Both the position numbers and the translations under genes were made by a program. DNA of 64,000 bases from Branchiostoma floridae (lineage: Eukaryota > Chordata > Leptocardii > Amphioxiformes > Branchiostomatidae): positions 17,289,542 to 17,353,541 of the forward strand of contig NC_049986.1 of the NCBI RefSeq assembly GCF_000003815.2, read 5' to 3'. Shown here piece by piece: positions 50,053-62,281 of this stretch. Below the pieces are notes generated by a model. It was not told the origin of the DNA, ran no database searches, and was given only the letters and a program-made list of their open reading frames with translations. Numbering within the stretch: the first letter of the stretch is position 1; each line of letters begins with the position of its first letter.

Positions 50053-50352
50053 TCATACTTCAGTGAGGAAGCCAATGTTTTTCCTCTGTAAGAACACACA
50101 CAGGTCCTCGAAGGTGGGCCTGCTCTCGGGCTCCTTCTTCCAGCACTTTCTCATCATGGCGTAGGTGTCGCTGGGACAGATGGCGGGCTGGGACAGGTGC
50201 ACCTGCCGCCCCTCGTCCTTGAAGAACTCTCCCGTGTTCTCGATGACCTGTTCGTCGCTCAGGTGGGCGTAAGGCTGCTCCTTGGCCAGAGTCAGGATCT
50301 CCCAGAGGGTCACTCCGAAGGCCCAGATGTCGCTCTGGCTGGTGAACTTACC
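50053..50352 (-). CDS. DDR: DDR terminal exon, kinase C lobe
   Basis: Reads [40 protein letters not shown] and [20 protein letters not shown], ending KNIGFLTEV with TGA. Confidence 0.96.
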   Translation of the reverse strand, partial: GKFTSQSDIWAFGVTLWEILTLAKEQPYAHLSDEQVIENTGEFFKDEGRQVHLSQPAICPSDTYAMMRKCWKKEPESRPTFEDLCVFLQRKNIGFLTEV

Positions 50353-53300
50353 CTGGGGGAGAAGGAGAGGGAAATATCGCATCAACTCTTCATTCTAAAC
50401 ATAATGTCTGGACTTAACTCCATTTTCAAGACATTGTGAGGAAAGGACATCTTGCTTCTCACTGACTCTTTTCAAGTTGCTTTCCATAATGCTACAGTCA
50501 AACCTGTACTACTGACCACCTCTGCATAAGATCAAATAGGCATTGTGACTTTCTATTGTTCCAAGAAATACGTTGCCATTGATCCAAATCCTGTCTATAA
50601 TGGCCACCTGTCTACTACTACTGTATGTCAAATTTCTACAAAAGTCCCTTGAATGGTCACAACTATGCACAGGTTTGACCTGGAATTCATCATGTTACCT
50701 GCTATGTATTCATGCTCCTGTATACATGTATGTACAACTATGACATATGCAGAGGACCCTATCTCAACTTTTCTTCAAAAGTCCCTTGAATGGTCACTAT
50801 ACATAGGTTGACTGGACTTCATCATGTTACCTGCTGCGTATTCATACTACTCTACAAACTATGACATATGCAGAAGACCCTTACCATGAGGATGCTCTCC
50901 CATGCCATCCACCTGATGGGCAGCACAGCGCGCCCCTGTATCCTGTAGTAATCGGCGCAGTACAGGTTCCGACTCATGCCGAAGTCTGCTATTCTCACCG
51001 AGTGCCTCGGACCAACCAGGCAGTTCCTGGTGGCAAGGTCGCGGTGCACAAAGTTCAAGGACGACAGGTACTTCATTCCTGATGCGATCTGAGCAGCCAT
51101 GTACAGCAGCGCCCCCAAGCTGTAAGAGAAGGTAATGCATGGTCAAACTCAGGAATGTAGTAAAGTAGTCCTAACAATAAACAGCTGTTACCTTAAATTA
51201 CGATTAGCTGTTCAACTAATGAAAGGGTGGCTGCATGCCCATCAGAATTCTTGCTTTCTACATTCTTTGGGCATTTTTATGCGTTGATGGAGGTGAGTAG
51301 GACAATGTGAAAGGCCTGTTGCATTTGAGCTTTTACTTGCTTTTCTTTCAGAACATAAAGATATAACTTCTACACAATGTGCTGGTTGTAGAGCAGTAAC
51401 TTGCAGAAGGATAACCAGTAACGCTAGAGTTAACTGTTTTGGTCTAAAGCATACCCTGGTACATCAAATGCATGTAAAAGCATGTCACACTGATAAAGGG
51501 AACAACAAAATTGCTCACGACTTACCCAAGCATGGGTGCATTTGAAGCCGAAGGAACAGCCCCCTCGAACTCGTGTTTGAAAAGGTACTGGTTCAGGTCT
51601 CCGTTCTCCATGTACTCAACGATCATGCACAGGGGCTCGTCCCGCGTGCACACTCCCAGCAGTCGCACGATGTTAGGGTCCCGCAGCCTCGCAAGGATCT
51701 TCACTTCCTTGAAGAAGTCAGTTCTGTATAGAAACATAAGACAGTGTTTCTCAAAATATCAAGGACAGTTGTTGTCACTCAAGGTATGAAAGGGACAAAA
51801 TGGACTTCTTAACTTTTGTACTCCACGCATGTACGAAAGCATATACTACACGTGTTTGCCAATTCCCTTTACTTTGTGATATTATACAAGTACATGGTAG
51901 CCTGCCCTGCGTAGTTCAGTGGTTGGCAGCCCTGCCTATGGCACTAGACGCTGTGGGTTCGATTCCGGCTGTGTCACTCGCACAACATGCACGCTACCAG
52001 AAAAAGTTGCAGTCCTTAGGGCGGGAAGTTAAGCTGTAGTCCACTGTTGATTGTGCTAGTCGTTAAGAGCTAGGGGAATTGACCTTAAATACTGTACATA
52101 GCATCTGTGGAAAACAAGCTCTTCAGTGAGTTAAAACTGGATTGAGATCACTTTCCTTTCCTTTTTTCCTTACATGTTAGGAGCAGTACATTAGTGTCTT
52201 ACCTGGCATTTTTGGTAGCATCTGGCCTGAGCATCTTCACAGCCACCAGTACAGGTTTGTCCTTGGTGTGGGTGAGGCAGAAGTCTCCCCCCACAAACTC
52301 TCTCATTCCTTCAGCTTCACACAAATGAACCTGTGGAATAACAATGGGCAAAGTCAGCTTGTCCAACTAGTTCAAACGTAATATGTGATACAATGTTCAG
52401 TGATACTAGTATGACAGAACCGATCACGAAAAAGAATCTATGATGACTTTTTCTGTCGCAAGACAGCTGAATCTTGCATGACACATTCAACTGTCAGCTC
52501 TTGTAGACCTTTAACATTACATGGGCTAAGACATACACTTGACTGTGCTTAAAAACTGCAGGTAACTACGGCAACAAGCCACACCCTCACCTCTCCAAAC
52601 TGGCCCTCCCCCAGCTTCTCCTGGAAGTGTAGGTTGTGTCGGGGGAACTCCGGAGGTGTTGACGTGGAGTACATGTCGATGTTGACGTTGGGGACCGCGT
52701 ACGTGTTGGTTCCTGCCACGCCCTGGATGTTGACGATCTCGGCCTCGGCGTAGTGCGGGATCTTGACGTTCGGGTTCGCTGCACAGAGGCTGAAGTCTGG
52801 TTCAGCATACACAGCATCACCTGCAATAAACAACAGAGGAAACCTTACAACATGTGTCACGTAACAATTTGATCATAGAAGGAAAAAAACACTCTGACTC
52901 TGAGGTACTCCCAAAAAGTTGCAACTTAGTGAATATTTTGAATATATTTTGAAGATATTTTTCAGATTGATACAGTTAAACCATCTCTGTAAAAACTATT
53001 AAATCACATTCTGATTTCCCAGTGATACCTGTATTGTCCTCATAAACATGTCAATAGCCACTGCAGGGAAACTAACATAATACATTTTTCTACTTCCTCC
53101 ACTGTTCTGTCGCTGATACATCCAGGTAATAAGATAAACCAGAAAGCAGTTACTCAAGCAGCTGGATATGATTTTGGAAACGGTCAGACAGTTCAGAGAA
53201 TGATCCGGTATCTTTTGACAGTGTCTTTCTGCTTTTTGCCGTTTCCTCCCCTGTTGTTTCCTCTCCTTACCTGAGTTCTCCCTGGACTGACTGACAGGAG

Positions 53301-56300
53301 CGGGCAGTGCGGGCAGGTCGGGCAGTTTCCTCAGGAAGTTGTGGGGCTCCTGGTACTCCGGGTCGTTGGGGCGGATGCGGTGGTAGCTCGGGTTGGCGTG
53401 GCGCACGCTCGGCTGGTTGTTGTGTCCGTTAGGCATGCATACGTTCAACGCTATGTGCTGCTCAAATCCTCTTGTTTCTGTATAAAAAAGGATAGCAATG
53501 TTGATTAGTACTTAGTACAACATAATGATACTTCAAAAACAAAAGTACCTATTATTTATATTAGTAATCTTTATTGATCGTCTTCATGCTAAATTAGCCT
53601 TTTGGCACAAAGATTGTATTGCTTACAAGGTTAGGCAGCAGGGAGAAAAATAAAAGTACTGGATAACTTCACTTTCTTACACACATAAGCTAAGTCTTTA
53701 CCAATAAGTAACAATCAACAAGGCAAATAGCTGGTGATTGGCCATTGAACCCTTGCAAGACAGGGAACAGACAATGATAAAATAGGCTGAATAAGCACTT
53801 TTTGAATGCTAATTTTGTTAGTTAACATTCAAGAAACAAATGAACAAAAATGTACCTTTTGGAGGCTTGGCCTTGGTCTTCCTCTTGTGTCTCCACAAGA
53901 TGAGCAGGATGACCACCATCAGGACAAAGATGATGGCCACCAGGATGCCCACGATGATGGCCACGTTGGGCAGGCCGCTCTGGCCGTCCACTTCTGTGAT
54001 GGACGTGTCCACTGTGGTCACTTCTGAAACAATGGAATGAACATAGACTGTCATTTTCATGTCACTAAATATGTCATATGACCTTCACATGCATCTTCAG
54101 TCTTTATTGGACTTCTACATGTACATTTGATGACGAAACACATTTTGACATACAATGTACATTTTCATGTCTTCTTTATATTTCAAAGTCTAAATTTCAC
54201 ATGACATTAGATTTCGTTTGTTTAAATGTATACAACATGAAAAGACACTTAGTCTTCTCTGTCTTACAATCATGTACAATACCTTTATGTGCCTCACATA
54301 ATAAACTTCTCAAGACACACACACATTACCTAAGACGACACAAGGACAGGCTAACACATACAATGTAATCTAGCAATGTGCCCCCTAGAGCTACAAACCT
54401 TTGGATTAAACACAAAGGACAAGTTGTGACATCATGTAAATATGTTAAACACATTACAGATAAAACTTAATCCACATTCCGTATATATAGTAACATGTGG
54501 CAATATGTCATGTCTGAGGTACATTTATCAACTGTCTTCTTGCTGACTTATTATAGGAAATTGTCATGTAAAATACCTCGAAGTTGGACAAGTGAACTTC
54601 ATGTACTTCAAAGTTTTAACAAAAGTTTACAATGGTTACAGCAGTTTGTCCAATCACATTATCATAGAGCCATTAGGTTACAACAGCCAGGCAAATTAAT
54701 GTCTTTACAACTAGTATCTAACTACAGTTAGGCTAGGGGGCCTTGCTTGAGGCAAGAGCAAACCTGTATCATTCCCATCTGCAGAAATCGCAGCAACAAC
54801 TGCAAACCAGGAAGAAGACAAGAAAATAAGCACTTGCTTTACCATGCAAGTCTGGCAACAGATGTACTGTTGAGATTTGCTTGGAAACTTCCTGGTGGCT
54901 GTTTTCCTTTCTTTAGTTTGTTTGTCTGTTTTGAGCTTGTACAAGCTGGCCAACACTATTTGAACAAATTTTCATCCTTTCGAAAATGCATGAAAAACAG
55001 TTTTTATCAGATAACAGAATAGAATACTGTACTGTTCATTTATAGATAATTCCTTTGAATATTGTTCATTACAACAAGCTTCTCTGTTTCTAAACCATTT
55101 GAATCAAAACTGATCACAGATCAAAAGAAAATAAAACAGCCAGGAAAGCTGCCAAGCTTCATCCTCAGTTTCACCTAAAAGCATTAATGATTAAACCTGT
55201 TCTAAAATCCTTTAGTACCTGTGTGGTCCGAGCCGTTAGGGTCTACGGTTGTGAGAGAAGTGGCGCTTCCGTCCATAACGATTTCCCCGTTCGGAATCTC
55301 GATGGGCAGAGGCACTGTCTCTGTCACAAGCATTGGATCTACATACTCTTCGTCAGTAAGGTGGCTGAAGTTGCCAGTCACTAGAGAGAGGAGAGACATC
55401 CGAGCTGGGTTATAGAACTACTAGCTAGTAGTTAAGCAAGAGAGGTTAGGAGCAAGGTAGAAGACTCCAACAACAGCAGGAGTCCAACATCTTGCCCCTA
55501 ACAAATCTTACATTGTTGTGAGGCTATGGCAGGAGAGAGGAGGGGAAAGTGGGATAGGGCATGTACCAAGGTGGCTACTTGGGTCAACAAGGGTTAAAGG
55601 GTAAATAATGATATATCATGCATCAATGCAAGCACCATTAATAAGATATGTTACAATCTAGCACAATATTGTCATCAGAAATAATGTGTCAAAAATGAAT
55701 ATCTGCTATGTCAAAATAAAAGCAGCATTGATGTCTCTGGTGTACTGAGGCCAAATATGACTGTCACATATCAAGAGCGCCACCTGTTGGATCTTACAAA
55801 AACTTCAAGTTGACCAAACCTTATATGAAATTTGTTTTGATCTGTATTTCTTTTGTGCCTTTTATGTCCATTTGTTGCTTACTTGATAAATATTTATGTA
55901 TTTACAAAGAAAAAAATGCACTGGATTTAATTTTAGCCTTTCTTTTTCAGTATTCATCAGAATTTGTCTTTTGTCAGTTACTCTCTGTGACCTACCTGAG
56001 TCAAAGGACACTTCACTAAAAAGCATCCAACTGTCGGCGTATGTAAAGCGGACCTTGAGAAACTTCCCAATGTTGTGATTCAAATTGATGGTCACCCATC
56101 GAGCACTGTATAGAAGAGAAAAAAGATCACAAATCAGATACTGTCATTACCTCCATGAAAAAATGGAGGTATAGTTTTGAGTGTGTCTGTGTGTGTGTCT
56201 GTGTGTGTGTGTGTGTGTGTGTCTGTGTGTCCGCATAGTGTGGTCAGCATAACTTGAGAATCTCTTGATGGACTACGATGATATTTGGTATGCGGGTAGG

Positions 56301-59300
56301 GGTTGGGAAGACGAAGGTCAAGGTCAATTTTGGGCCCCCTGGTGTGTGACCTTGGTACTGCAGCGCAACTTCCGGTTTTGCTATCTCGGTGTTCTGAACA
56401 TGCTATGGTCAAGATTTTTAAGTATTAGATAGCTCTTGTGCTCAGGAAAAAATGACATGAGTTTGGGCCCCCTAGCGTCTAGTTTTGGGATAGCAGGGGC
56501 ATTTTTGTCAAAAACTTCTGACGAGGATAACTCAAGAAGGGAATAGCGGATTTTCATGATTTTTGGTATGTAGGTACCTTAGACAATGTTGTACAAGATA
56601 AAATACTAATTATGCAAAATAGGAGTACATTTGCATAATTAATGAGAATATTCTATCATAGCAGTTTTTTCAATGTATCTCTTGTCCCGTACGTGATATG
56701 GTCGTGACATTTGGGTGGTAGATAGCTTTTAGCGTCATGACAAAGTGGGGCAAGTTTCAGTCCCCTAACATTCAATTGTGGAACTGCAGGGGCGTTTTTG
56801 TCAAGACACTCCAAAGAGCGATACTGCAGAAAGGAACGACGGATTGCCATCATTTTAGGCATGCAGGTAGCTTAGGCAAAGATGTTCATAATGATATACA
56901 TGTTATGCAAATGATGACTNNNNNNNNNNNNNNNNNNNNNNNNNNNNNNNNNNNNNNNNNNNNNNNNNNNNNNNNNNNNNNNNNNNNNNNNNNNNNNNNN
57001 NNNNNNNNNNNNNNNNNNNNNNNNNNNNNNNNNNNNNNNNNNNNNNNNNNNNNNNNNNNNNNNNNNNNNNNNNNNNNNNNNNNNNNNNNNNNNNNNNNNN
57101 NNNNNNNNNNNNNNNNNNNNNNNNNNNNNNNNNNNNNNNNNNNNNNGTCTGGCCTGAATAGGAACGTTCTTAGTCAATTGCATGAAATTTACGAAAGCTT
57201 TAAATTTTCATGGAGGTATGAGGTCGCCGAACTCTAGTTTACCCTGCGTTTGTCTGTGTGTGTGTCTGTGTGTCTGTGTGTAAACAAGATAACTCAAGAA
57301 CGGTCGGATGGATTGGTTTCATACTTGGTGTGTTGGTAGGGTGTGATGAAAGCTGGAAATGATTGGATTTGGGGCCCCCTAGCGGCTCCCCTTGGTACTG
57401 CAGCGCAACTTCTGGTTTTGCTATTTCGGTGTTCTGAACATGCTATGGTCACGATATTTGAGTATTAGATAGCTCTTGTGCTCAGGAAGAAGTGACATAA
57501 GTTTGGGCCCCCTAGCGTCTAGTTTTGGGATAGCAGGGGCATTTTTGTCAAAAACTTCTGAAGAGGATAACTCAAGAAGGGAACAACGAATTTTCATGAT
57601 TTTTGGTATGTAGGTACCTCAGACAATGTTGTACAAAATGAAATACTAATTATGCAAAATAGGAGCAAATTTGCATAATTAATGACAACATTCAATCATA
57701 GCAGTTTTTTCTATGTATCTCTTGTCTTGGGCGTGATATGGTCTTGAAATTTAGGTGATAGATAGCTTTTAGCGTCATGACAAAGTGAGGCAAGTTTCAG
57801 CCCCCTAACATCTAATTTGGGAACTGCAGGGGCGTTTTTGTCAAGACATTCCAAAGAGGATAACTGCAGAAAGGATTGACGGATTGGTATCATATTAGGC
57901 ATGCGGGTACCTTAGGCAAAGATGTTCATAATGATATACATGTTATGCAAGTGAGGACTTAATTTGCATAATTAATGAGGAAATTTGTATAATTCCATTG
58001 TTTGCAATAACTGGACTTCAATAAATGTAACGCATGTTAATTATGATAGGTGGAATATAAGCAGATACCAAATATGGTAATGAGGAACTTATTTGCATAA
58101 TTCATGTAAAAATTGCAAAACCGCTTTATGATTAATAATGGGAATTTTATAATTGTGACATGTGTATGTTTGTCAATGATGAACAACACCATGCATAAAT
58201 TATGTTAATGTCTTAGTCAATTGCATGAAATTTACGAAAGCTCTAAATTTTCATGGAGGTATGAGGTCGCCGAACTCTAGTTGTTTTAGTATTACGAGAA
58301 GATCCTTACTTTATATGATATTTGCATTTTCTTTCTCAACGAAACAAAGGTGCAATTTGATATACATGTATTACCTTTTATGCTGTACATGCTAAGAAAT
58401 GTTACCATACAGTAACTCAGTAAACCTTTGTCACTATTTCTGTTCTTTACTCCAAAACAAGGAAATCAAAGTAAAGAAGACCTTCCTACCTGTAGTTGTT
58501 AGTGTCCAGTATGTGCTTGTACACTATTGGCGTGCGGGAGTAGTATGTCCCCTCGATACTGAAGGATATCGTTGCCTCATCAAACACCTTTGCCTCCCGC
58601 AGGAAGAAGTTATTACAGTGGATCTTCATGGTGGTGAAGTTTCTCACGTTCTCAAACTCGAAAACAATCTCCACGGGTTTGGTTCCCTTGGTCGTGTTCT
58701 TCCAGCCAACCCACTCGTACCCGGTCCACATGCCACTGGCATCTAAGAGGAAGTTGTCGGGGCCGGTTATTCCATCGGTAAGCTGTCCCAGTCCGCTGTA
58801 CACGAGGGACGTGCTTTTCGCACCGTCGTAGGTGGCGTCGTTGACAAGGACGTCCCCGCGGCTCTGTCCAGGAGGCATGGAGTACGATACGAGGCCATCT
58901 ACGAAATGGTAAATGGTAAGTTAGGTTAGGACAAGTCCATACAAAAGAGCCATCTAGCAAGTGATGATGGAATTACATTGTCATTGCTAAGGCTTACAAA
59001 AGAGACATCTAGAGGCCTACAGAGGTACTCCATCTTTCTTGAGAATGTAACAACATTACTAATGAATATGGAAAATGCATACATGTACTCTGATAATCTA
59101 GCTTTCTTACAAGTTAGTTATGGTACAAGTGTGTCTATACATGTACAGGGTATATGTGTGCCTATACAATGTGACTTGACTATTGGAGTCACTCATCAAT
59201 AATAATCCAGTTTATTAGACCCTGAAGAATGCCGACATGCTACCCATTTTGCAACATTCTCACCGTTCCATTCGCAGCCGTACATCTCTACCCGCATGCA

Positions 59301-62281
59301 GACGGTCTGCGGCACGCCCGGGTCGTTACTGAGCGGGATGAAGCGGATGTGGTTCCCGATGAACGGCGGGTCAAGGTCACGCAACACTGGGGTCATGGAA
59401 TCGGTGTTCCCTTCCAAGAGCTGAGGAGAAAATGAAGAAACATTGGTCCCATCCCTTGATCAAGGCTACACATCCAGGCAAACGATGTCTAGAAACAAAT
59501 CAATATCTATAATTGGACAAATTATTTGATTACTTCCAGAAAGTTTTGAGCAATATCTATCACTCTTCAAATCTTTCTCCATCTTTTTCTGAGGCTTCAT
59601 CAGAAATCAACAATCCAATTTTTCCTATGAACATTCATGATCCTTATGGATATTGAACAAGTAAGAATATGAGGAACGTAAAATACTGCCTCGATACTTT
59701 AACTGCATCCATATTGTAAACATATCTAAAATGTAAAAAAAAAACGACTCTGGAAACCCCTTAAATAGCCTTTTCTAGTTAATCTAGATGATGATGATGA
59801 GTTAATCCATGTCATTTTGTTGACACAATAATTACGGAAACTTATGGAATTTGCCTGTGGTGTGGATCTATGGTTAGCTTTCTATTTCCAAAACTGACCT
59901 AGAACTAATTGCAAGAAGGTATGTGAAGGACTTGCTTTCTCCCAATATTTCCAGTGTTGACAAAACTTGCCAATAAATCCACCTGGACTAATCAATACAC
60001 ATACTTGTATCATCGAGCAGAAAAGCTCCAATTAGATAAAAACCCTAACCGTGCAGTTACAGCGACTAGACACACTGGTGCAATTCACAATGTAATTGAA
60101 TTAAGAGGATAAAACTAATTACACTAATTATGATCTGTTTAAGTTCCTTTGTCTGTATTTTCCAATACTGTGGGTGGGATACATAGGGCCTGGGAACATT
60201 CCTTAATTGTTCCACTTTGATAATCTCCTGAGAATAATTCCGTTAGGATTACTCCCGAAAAAATGGCAGCAGGATCAGTGTAAGATCTTTGTGTCATTGT
60301 TCTGTATTGAGAAACAGTTTCAAAGAATGTAAAATGACAGGAAATTGTTCGTTCACCAGTTGGTTTTAGAAGAGACACTTCCATTTCGTACAACCACCAC
60401 ACTCATTCATTCAAGTCTCAGAACTGTCCCAGGCAGTTGCTGTAGGTTGGGAAATTGAGGTGGCAAGATGCCTGTGAGAATGGATGGGGAACATCCTGGC
60501 ATCCCGGTTCACATGGGGACAAACTTCCTGCTGAAAATTCCTGGTACATGCCAAGGAAATGAGACAGATTCTTGGCTGTTGGAGTGTAAATGAAATTTCT
60601 CCATGATACTGTGTGTAGCTATGGATTCATAAGACTTTGTAAAGCTAGTAAATTAGTACTAGTATCGTAAGATAAACAAACCTCGTTGCCTGTCCTGTCC
60701 TTCCATCGTCTCCACACCTTCCCGTCCCGGCTGTACTCCAGTCGGAACCTGCGAGCGAACTCCCTCCCGATCCCCTCGTCGTACCTCCCCTGTACCGCCA
60801 CGATCGTGACGAAGCGCTGCGTGCGCATGTTGATCTGGAGGTACTCGTATGACTCGTCTGTGACCATGTTTCGCGGGCACCACGCGCCGTCACCCTCATC
60901 TTGTCTTAGTCTGTAAACGCAACAAAAAGAGTTCACTTGCAGTAAAAATGATTACATTTTGACAGAGGCTCCACATCTTTTTGAGAAAAAAAAGTTTGAA
61001 AACATTTTTCTTTACTCATCCCAAGGCAAAGGCACTCAGTAAGAACACTCCTCTTTTCCACATGGCCAGCTCTATCAGCAACTATGCAGCAGCACAAATA
61101 GTCAACTTATTTTCATCTAATTGCAGGATGAAAACAAAAGCTTTTAAACACTACAAAGGCTATCAGGAATTGCAGCCTCTTAGAATTCTATGTCAAGGGC
61201 AAAATCTGCTGCAACAAACTGAAGCAAAAGGAACGCAAGAAAATTAAAATGGAAAAGCCATTATGTGTTAGCATTGCCTTAAAAAAACATAAAATGTTGG
61301 CTTGTCTTAAAAGCGAAGTACAGCAAAGAGTAGGATTATCATGAAGCCATCTTCACATTGTCATTTTCAGTCACATCACATCAAATGCAATTAGTTCGTT
61401 ATTCTCAAACTCCACTCTTTGTAACGACCAAACCGGACAAATTTTGGGGTGCAATTTCTCTGGCGCCCGTCGGACTCACCTCCGGCGAGTTATGTAAGGT
61501 CTGGGGAGGTACACAGGACAGATACATAAGGAACAGAAGAGAGAGGAGAATCACACGTCAACACCAACCAACAAAGAGAAATCATGGATGGAATCATGCA
61601 TGAATTGTCTAAAAGAAAAATACATGAGCAATGAGACAAGTCTATAATATTCTATCATCATGCTGTTTGACTACAAAAGGAAGCAATTTTCGATCAAATA
61701 GCACAAAGATAGAACATTTCTCCGACTGTCTTATTGCATGTCTTTCCTGCAGACACAACAAAAGACACTTGTATGAATCTATGGCAAAATCATGAAGAAA
61801 GACAATCCAAGTCTGGAATGCCTTACAAATATTACTGTAAAGAGTGAGGAAATGTTCAAAGAAATGAGAGAATGAGGAAAGTTTTACCAGAAAGAAGACC
61901 TTTCAGAAGGAATTGTGTTAATGAATAATAGTACATATGGCATGGAATGGTAGAGAAATAACAGACCAGAGAGAAAGGAACAAGAAAGAGGGCCACTGGT
62001 ATATGAAACATAGAACTTTATTTTGATGCCTAACATTCTTCCAGGCTTATATCCAAGGCAGATCAAATCCTTGCAACATTTGCAAGGTGCATATTCACAA
62101 CTGTAGTTGATAAAAGCAGTACCTCCCAGAGAAACCATTTTCTCCAACATAACAGGATAACTATACTACACACCATACCTTGCATAGCTTGGACCAACTG
62201 TTTCGAAATGTGAGGAGCTTGCTGAGATGTCCTCGTCTGGGATTCTCTTGTCTTCCATACCCAGGGAATACCGGCATGTTG
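50053..62281 (-). CDS. DDR: Discoidin domain receptor tyrosine kinase (13-14 exons seen, 5' end missing)
   Basis: Collagen-binding receptor tyrosine kinase of the plasma membrane. Exons in order encode: discoidin domain ([49 protein letters not shown]), discoidin-like domain ([31 protein letters not shown]), a juxtamembrane Thr/Glu-rich region, one helix ([20 protein letters not shown]), a cytosolic segment with NPSY and several Tyr, and a full kinase: glycine loop [28 protein letters not shown], activation loop LYCADYY then GRAVLPIRW, to TGA at 50055-50053. Architecture and kinase are those of DDR1/DDR2, and amphioxus probably has one pro-orthologue. Start codon and signal peptide were not found up to 64000. 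Confidence 0.95.
50885..51119 (-). CDS. DDR: DDR exon, catalytic and activation loops
   Basis: Reads [51 protein letters not shown] and [16 protein letters not shown]. All catalytic residues and three activation-loop Tyr are present. Phase 2 in, 0 out. Confidence 0.96.
51526..51723 (-). CDS. DDR: DDR exon, kinase helix C and hinge
   Basis: Reads [40 protein letters not shown] and [14 protein letters not shown]. Phase 2 in, 2 out. Confidence 0.95.
51901..52075 (+). repeat. tRNA-derived SINE
   Basis: TAGTTCAGTGG (51912-51922) is a pol III A box and GGGTTCGATTCC (51956-51967) a B box at tRNA-like spacing, followed by a non-tRNA body with TTAGGGCGGGAAGTTAAGCT. The first 70 bases do not form a clean cloverleaf, so this is a SINE rather than a tRNA gene. 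In a DDR intron. Confidence 0.7.
52203..52330 (-). CDS. DDR: DDR exon, kinase VAVK
   Basis: Reads [20 protein letters not shown] then [16 protein letters not shown]; contains the ATP-anchoring Lys. Phase 0 in, 2 out. Confidence 0.95.
52591..52820 (-). CDS. DDR: DDR exon, juxtamembrane and glycine loop
   Basis: Reads [47 protein letters not shown] and [23 protein letters not shown] and TYAVP are DDR-specific blocks. Phase 1 in, 0 out. Confidence 0.95.
53118..53185. repeat. Fragment shared with the 15.84-16.14 kb element
   Basis: ACATCCAGGTAATAAGATA then AGCAGTTACTCAAGCAGCTG and GATATGATTTTGGAAA match 15845-15910 closely. DDR intron. Confidence 0.7.
53271..53477 (-). CDS. DDR: DDR exon, cytosolic juxtamembrane
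   Basis: Reads [29 protein letters not shown] and [21 protein letters not shown] matches the PTB-binding NPxY of DDR1; YHRI, YQEP are further candidate phosphotyrosine sites. Phase 1 both ends. Confidence 0.9.
53856..54023 (-). CDS. DDR: DDR exon, membrane helix
   Basis: Reads [18 protein letters not shown], helix [20 protein letters not shown] and [18 protein letters not shown]. Phase 1 both ends. Confidence 0.93.
54764..54799 (-). CDS. DDR: Possible 36-base DDR cassette exon
   Basis: TTTGCAG acceptor, then [12 protein letters not shown], then a weak GTTTGC donor. Phase 1 on both sides, so inclusion or skipping both keep the frame between the stalk and membrane exons. No family match; predicted only from splice signals. 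Confidence 0.35.
55219..55380 (-). CDS. DDR: DDR exon, extracellular juxtamembrane
   Basis: Reads [40 protein letters not shown] and [11 protein letters not shown]. Low-complexity acidic stalk with N-glycosylation sites. Phase 1 both ends. Confidence 0.85.
55996..56105 (-). CDS. DDR: DDR exon, discoidin-like domain end
   Basis: Reads [20 protein letters not shown] then [16 protein letters not shown], the conserved WxLxSEIxF ending of the DS-like domain. Phase 2 in, 1 out. Confidence 0.92.
56150..58280. repeat. R1-type elements in tandem with a gap between
   Basis: Two long direct copies: about 56345-56900 and 57395-57960 share TGGTACTGCAGCGCAACTTC, GTTTGGGCCCCCTAGCGTCT, GATAGCAGGGGCATTTTTGT and GTGAGGACTT-type ends; both finish with GAAATTTACGAAAGC, TCATGGAGGTATGAGGTCGC and CGAACTCTAG (57180-57235 and 58225-58280). 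The start (56150) has CCTCCATGAAAAAATGGAGG and a (TG)n run. 227 N separate the copies. DDR intron. Confidence 0.75.
56920..57146. other. Assembly gap (227 N)
   Basis: Run of 227 N, the only gap not of length 100, within the tandem repeat; probably a sized gap. Confidence 0.99.
58490..58898 (-). CDS. DDR: DDR exon, discoidin-like domain
   Basis: Reads [48 protein letters not shown] and [20 protein letters not shown]. Phase 1 in, 2 out. Confidence 0.94.
59264..59420 (-). CDS. DDR: DDR exon, discoidin domain end
   Basis: Reads [33 protein letters not shown] and [13 protein letters not shown], closing the domain with the MYGC block. Phase 0 in, 1 out. Confidence 0.94.
59421..60681. other. DDR intron
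   Basis: No coding segment or clear repeat seen; AT-rich. Confidence 0.5.
60682..60910 (-). CDS. DDR: DDR exon, discoidin domain
   Basis: Reads [32 protein letters not shown] and [20 protein letters not shown]. The collagen-binding loops of DDRs lie in this segment. Donor GAG|GTTTGT, phase 0. Confidence 0.94.
60911..62178. other. DDR intron
   Basis: No coding segment or clear repeat seen; purine-rich tract GGAAC/GAGAGAAAGG around 61930-61990. Confidence 0.5.
62179..62281 (-). CDS. DDR: DDR exon, discoidin domain start
   Basis: Reads [20 protein letters not shown] then [12 protein letters not shown]. First Cys of the discoidin domain. Phase 1 in, 2 out, so at least one upstream exon is required. 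Confidence 0.93.

Noticed and set aside
51901-51975. tRNA gene
   Set aside because: A and B boxes are present but no clean cloverleaf or acceptor stem pairing is visible and a repeat body follows; called a SINE.
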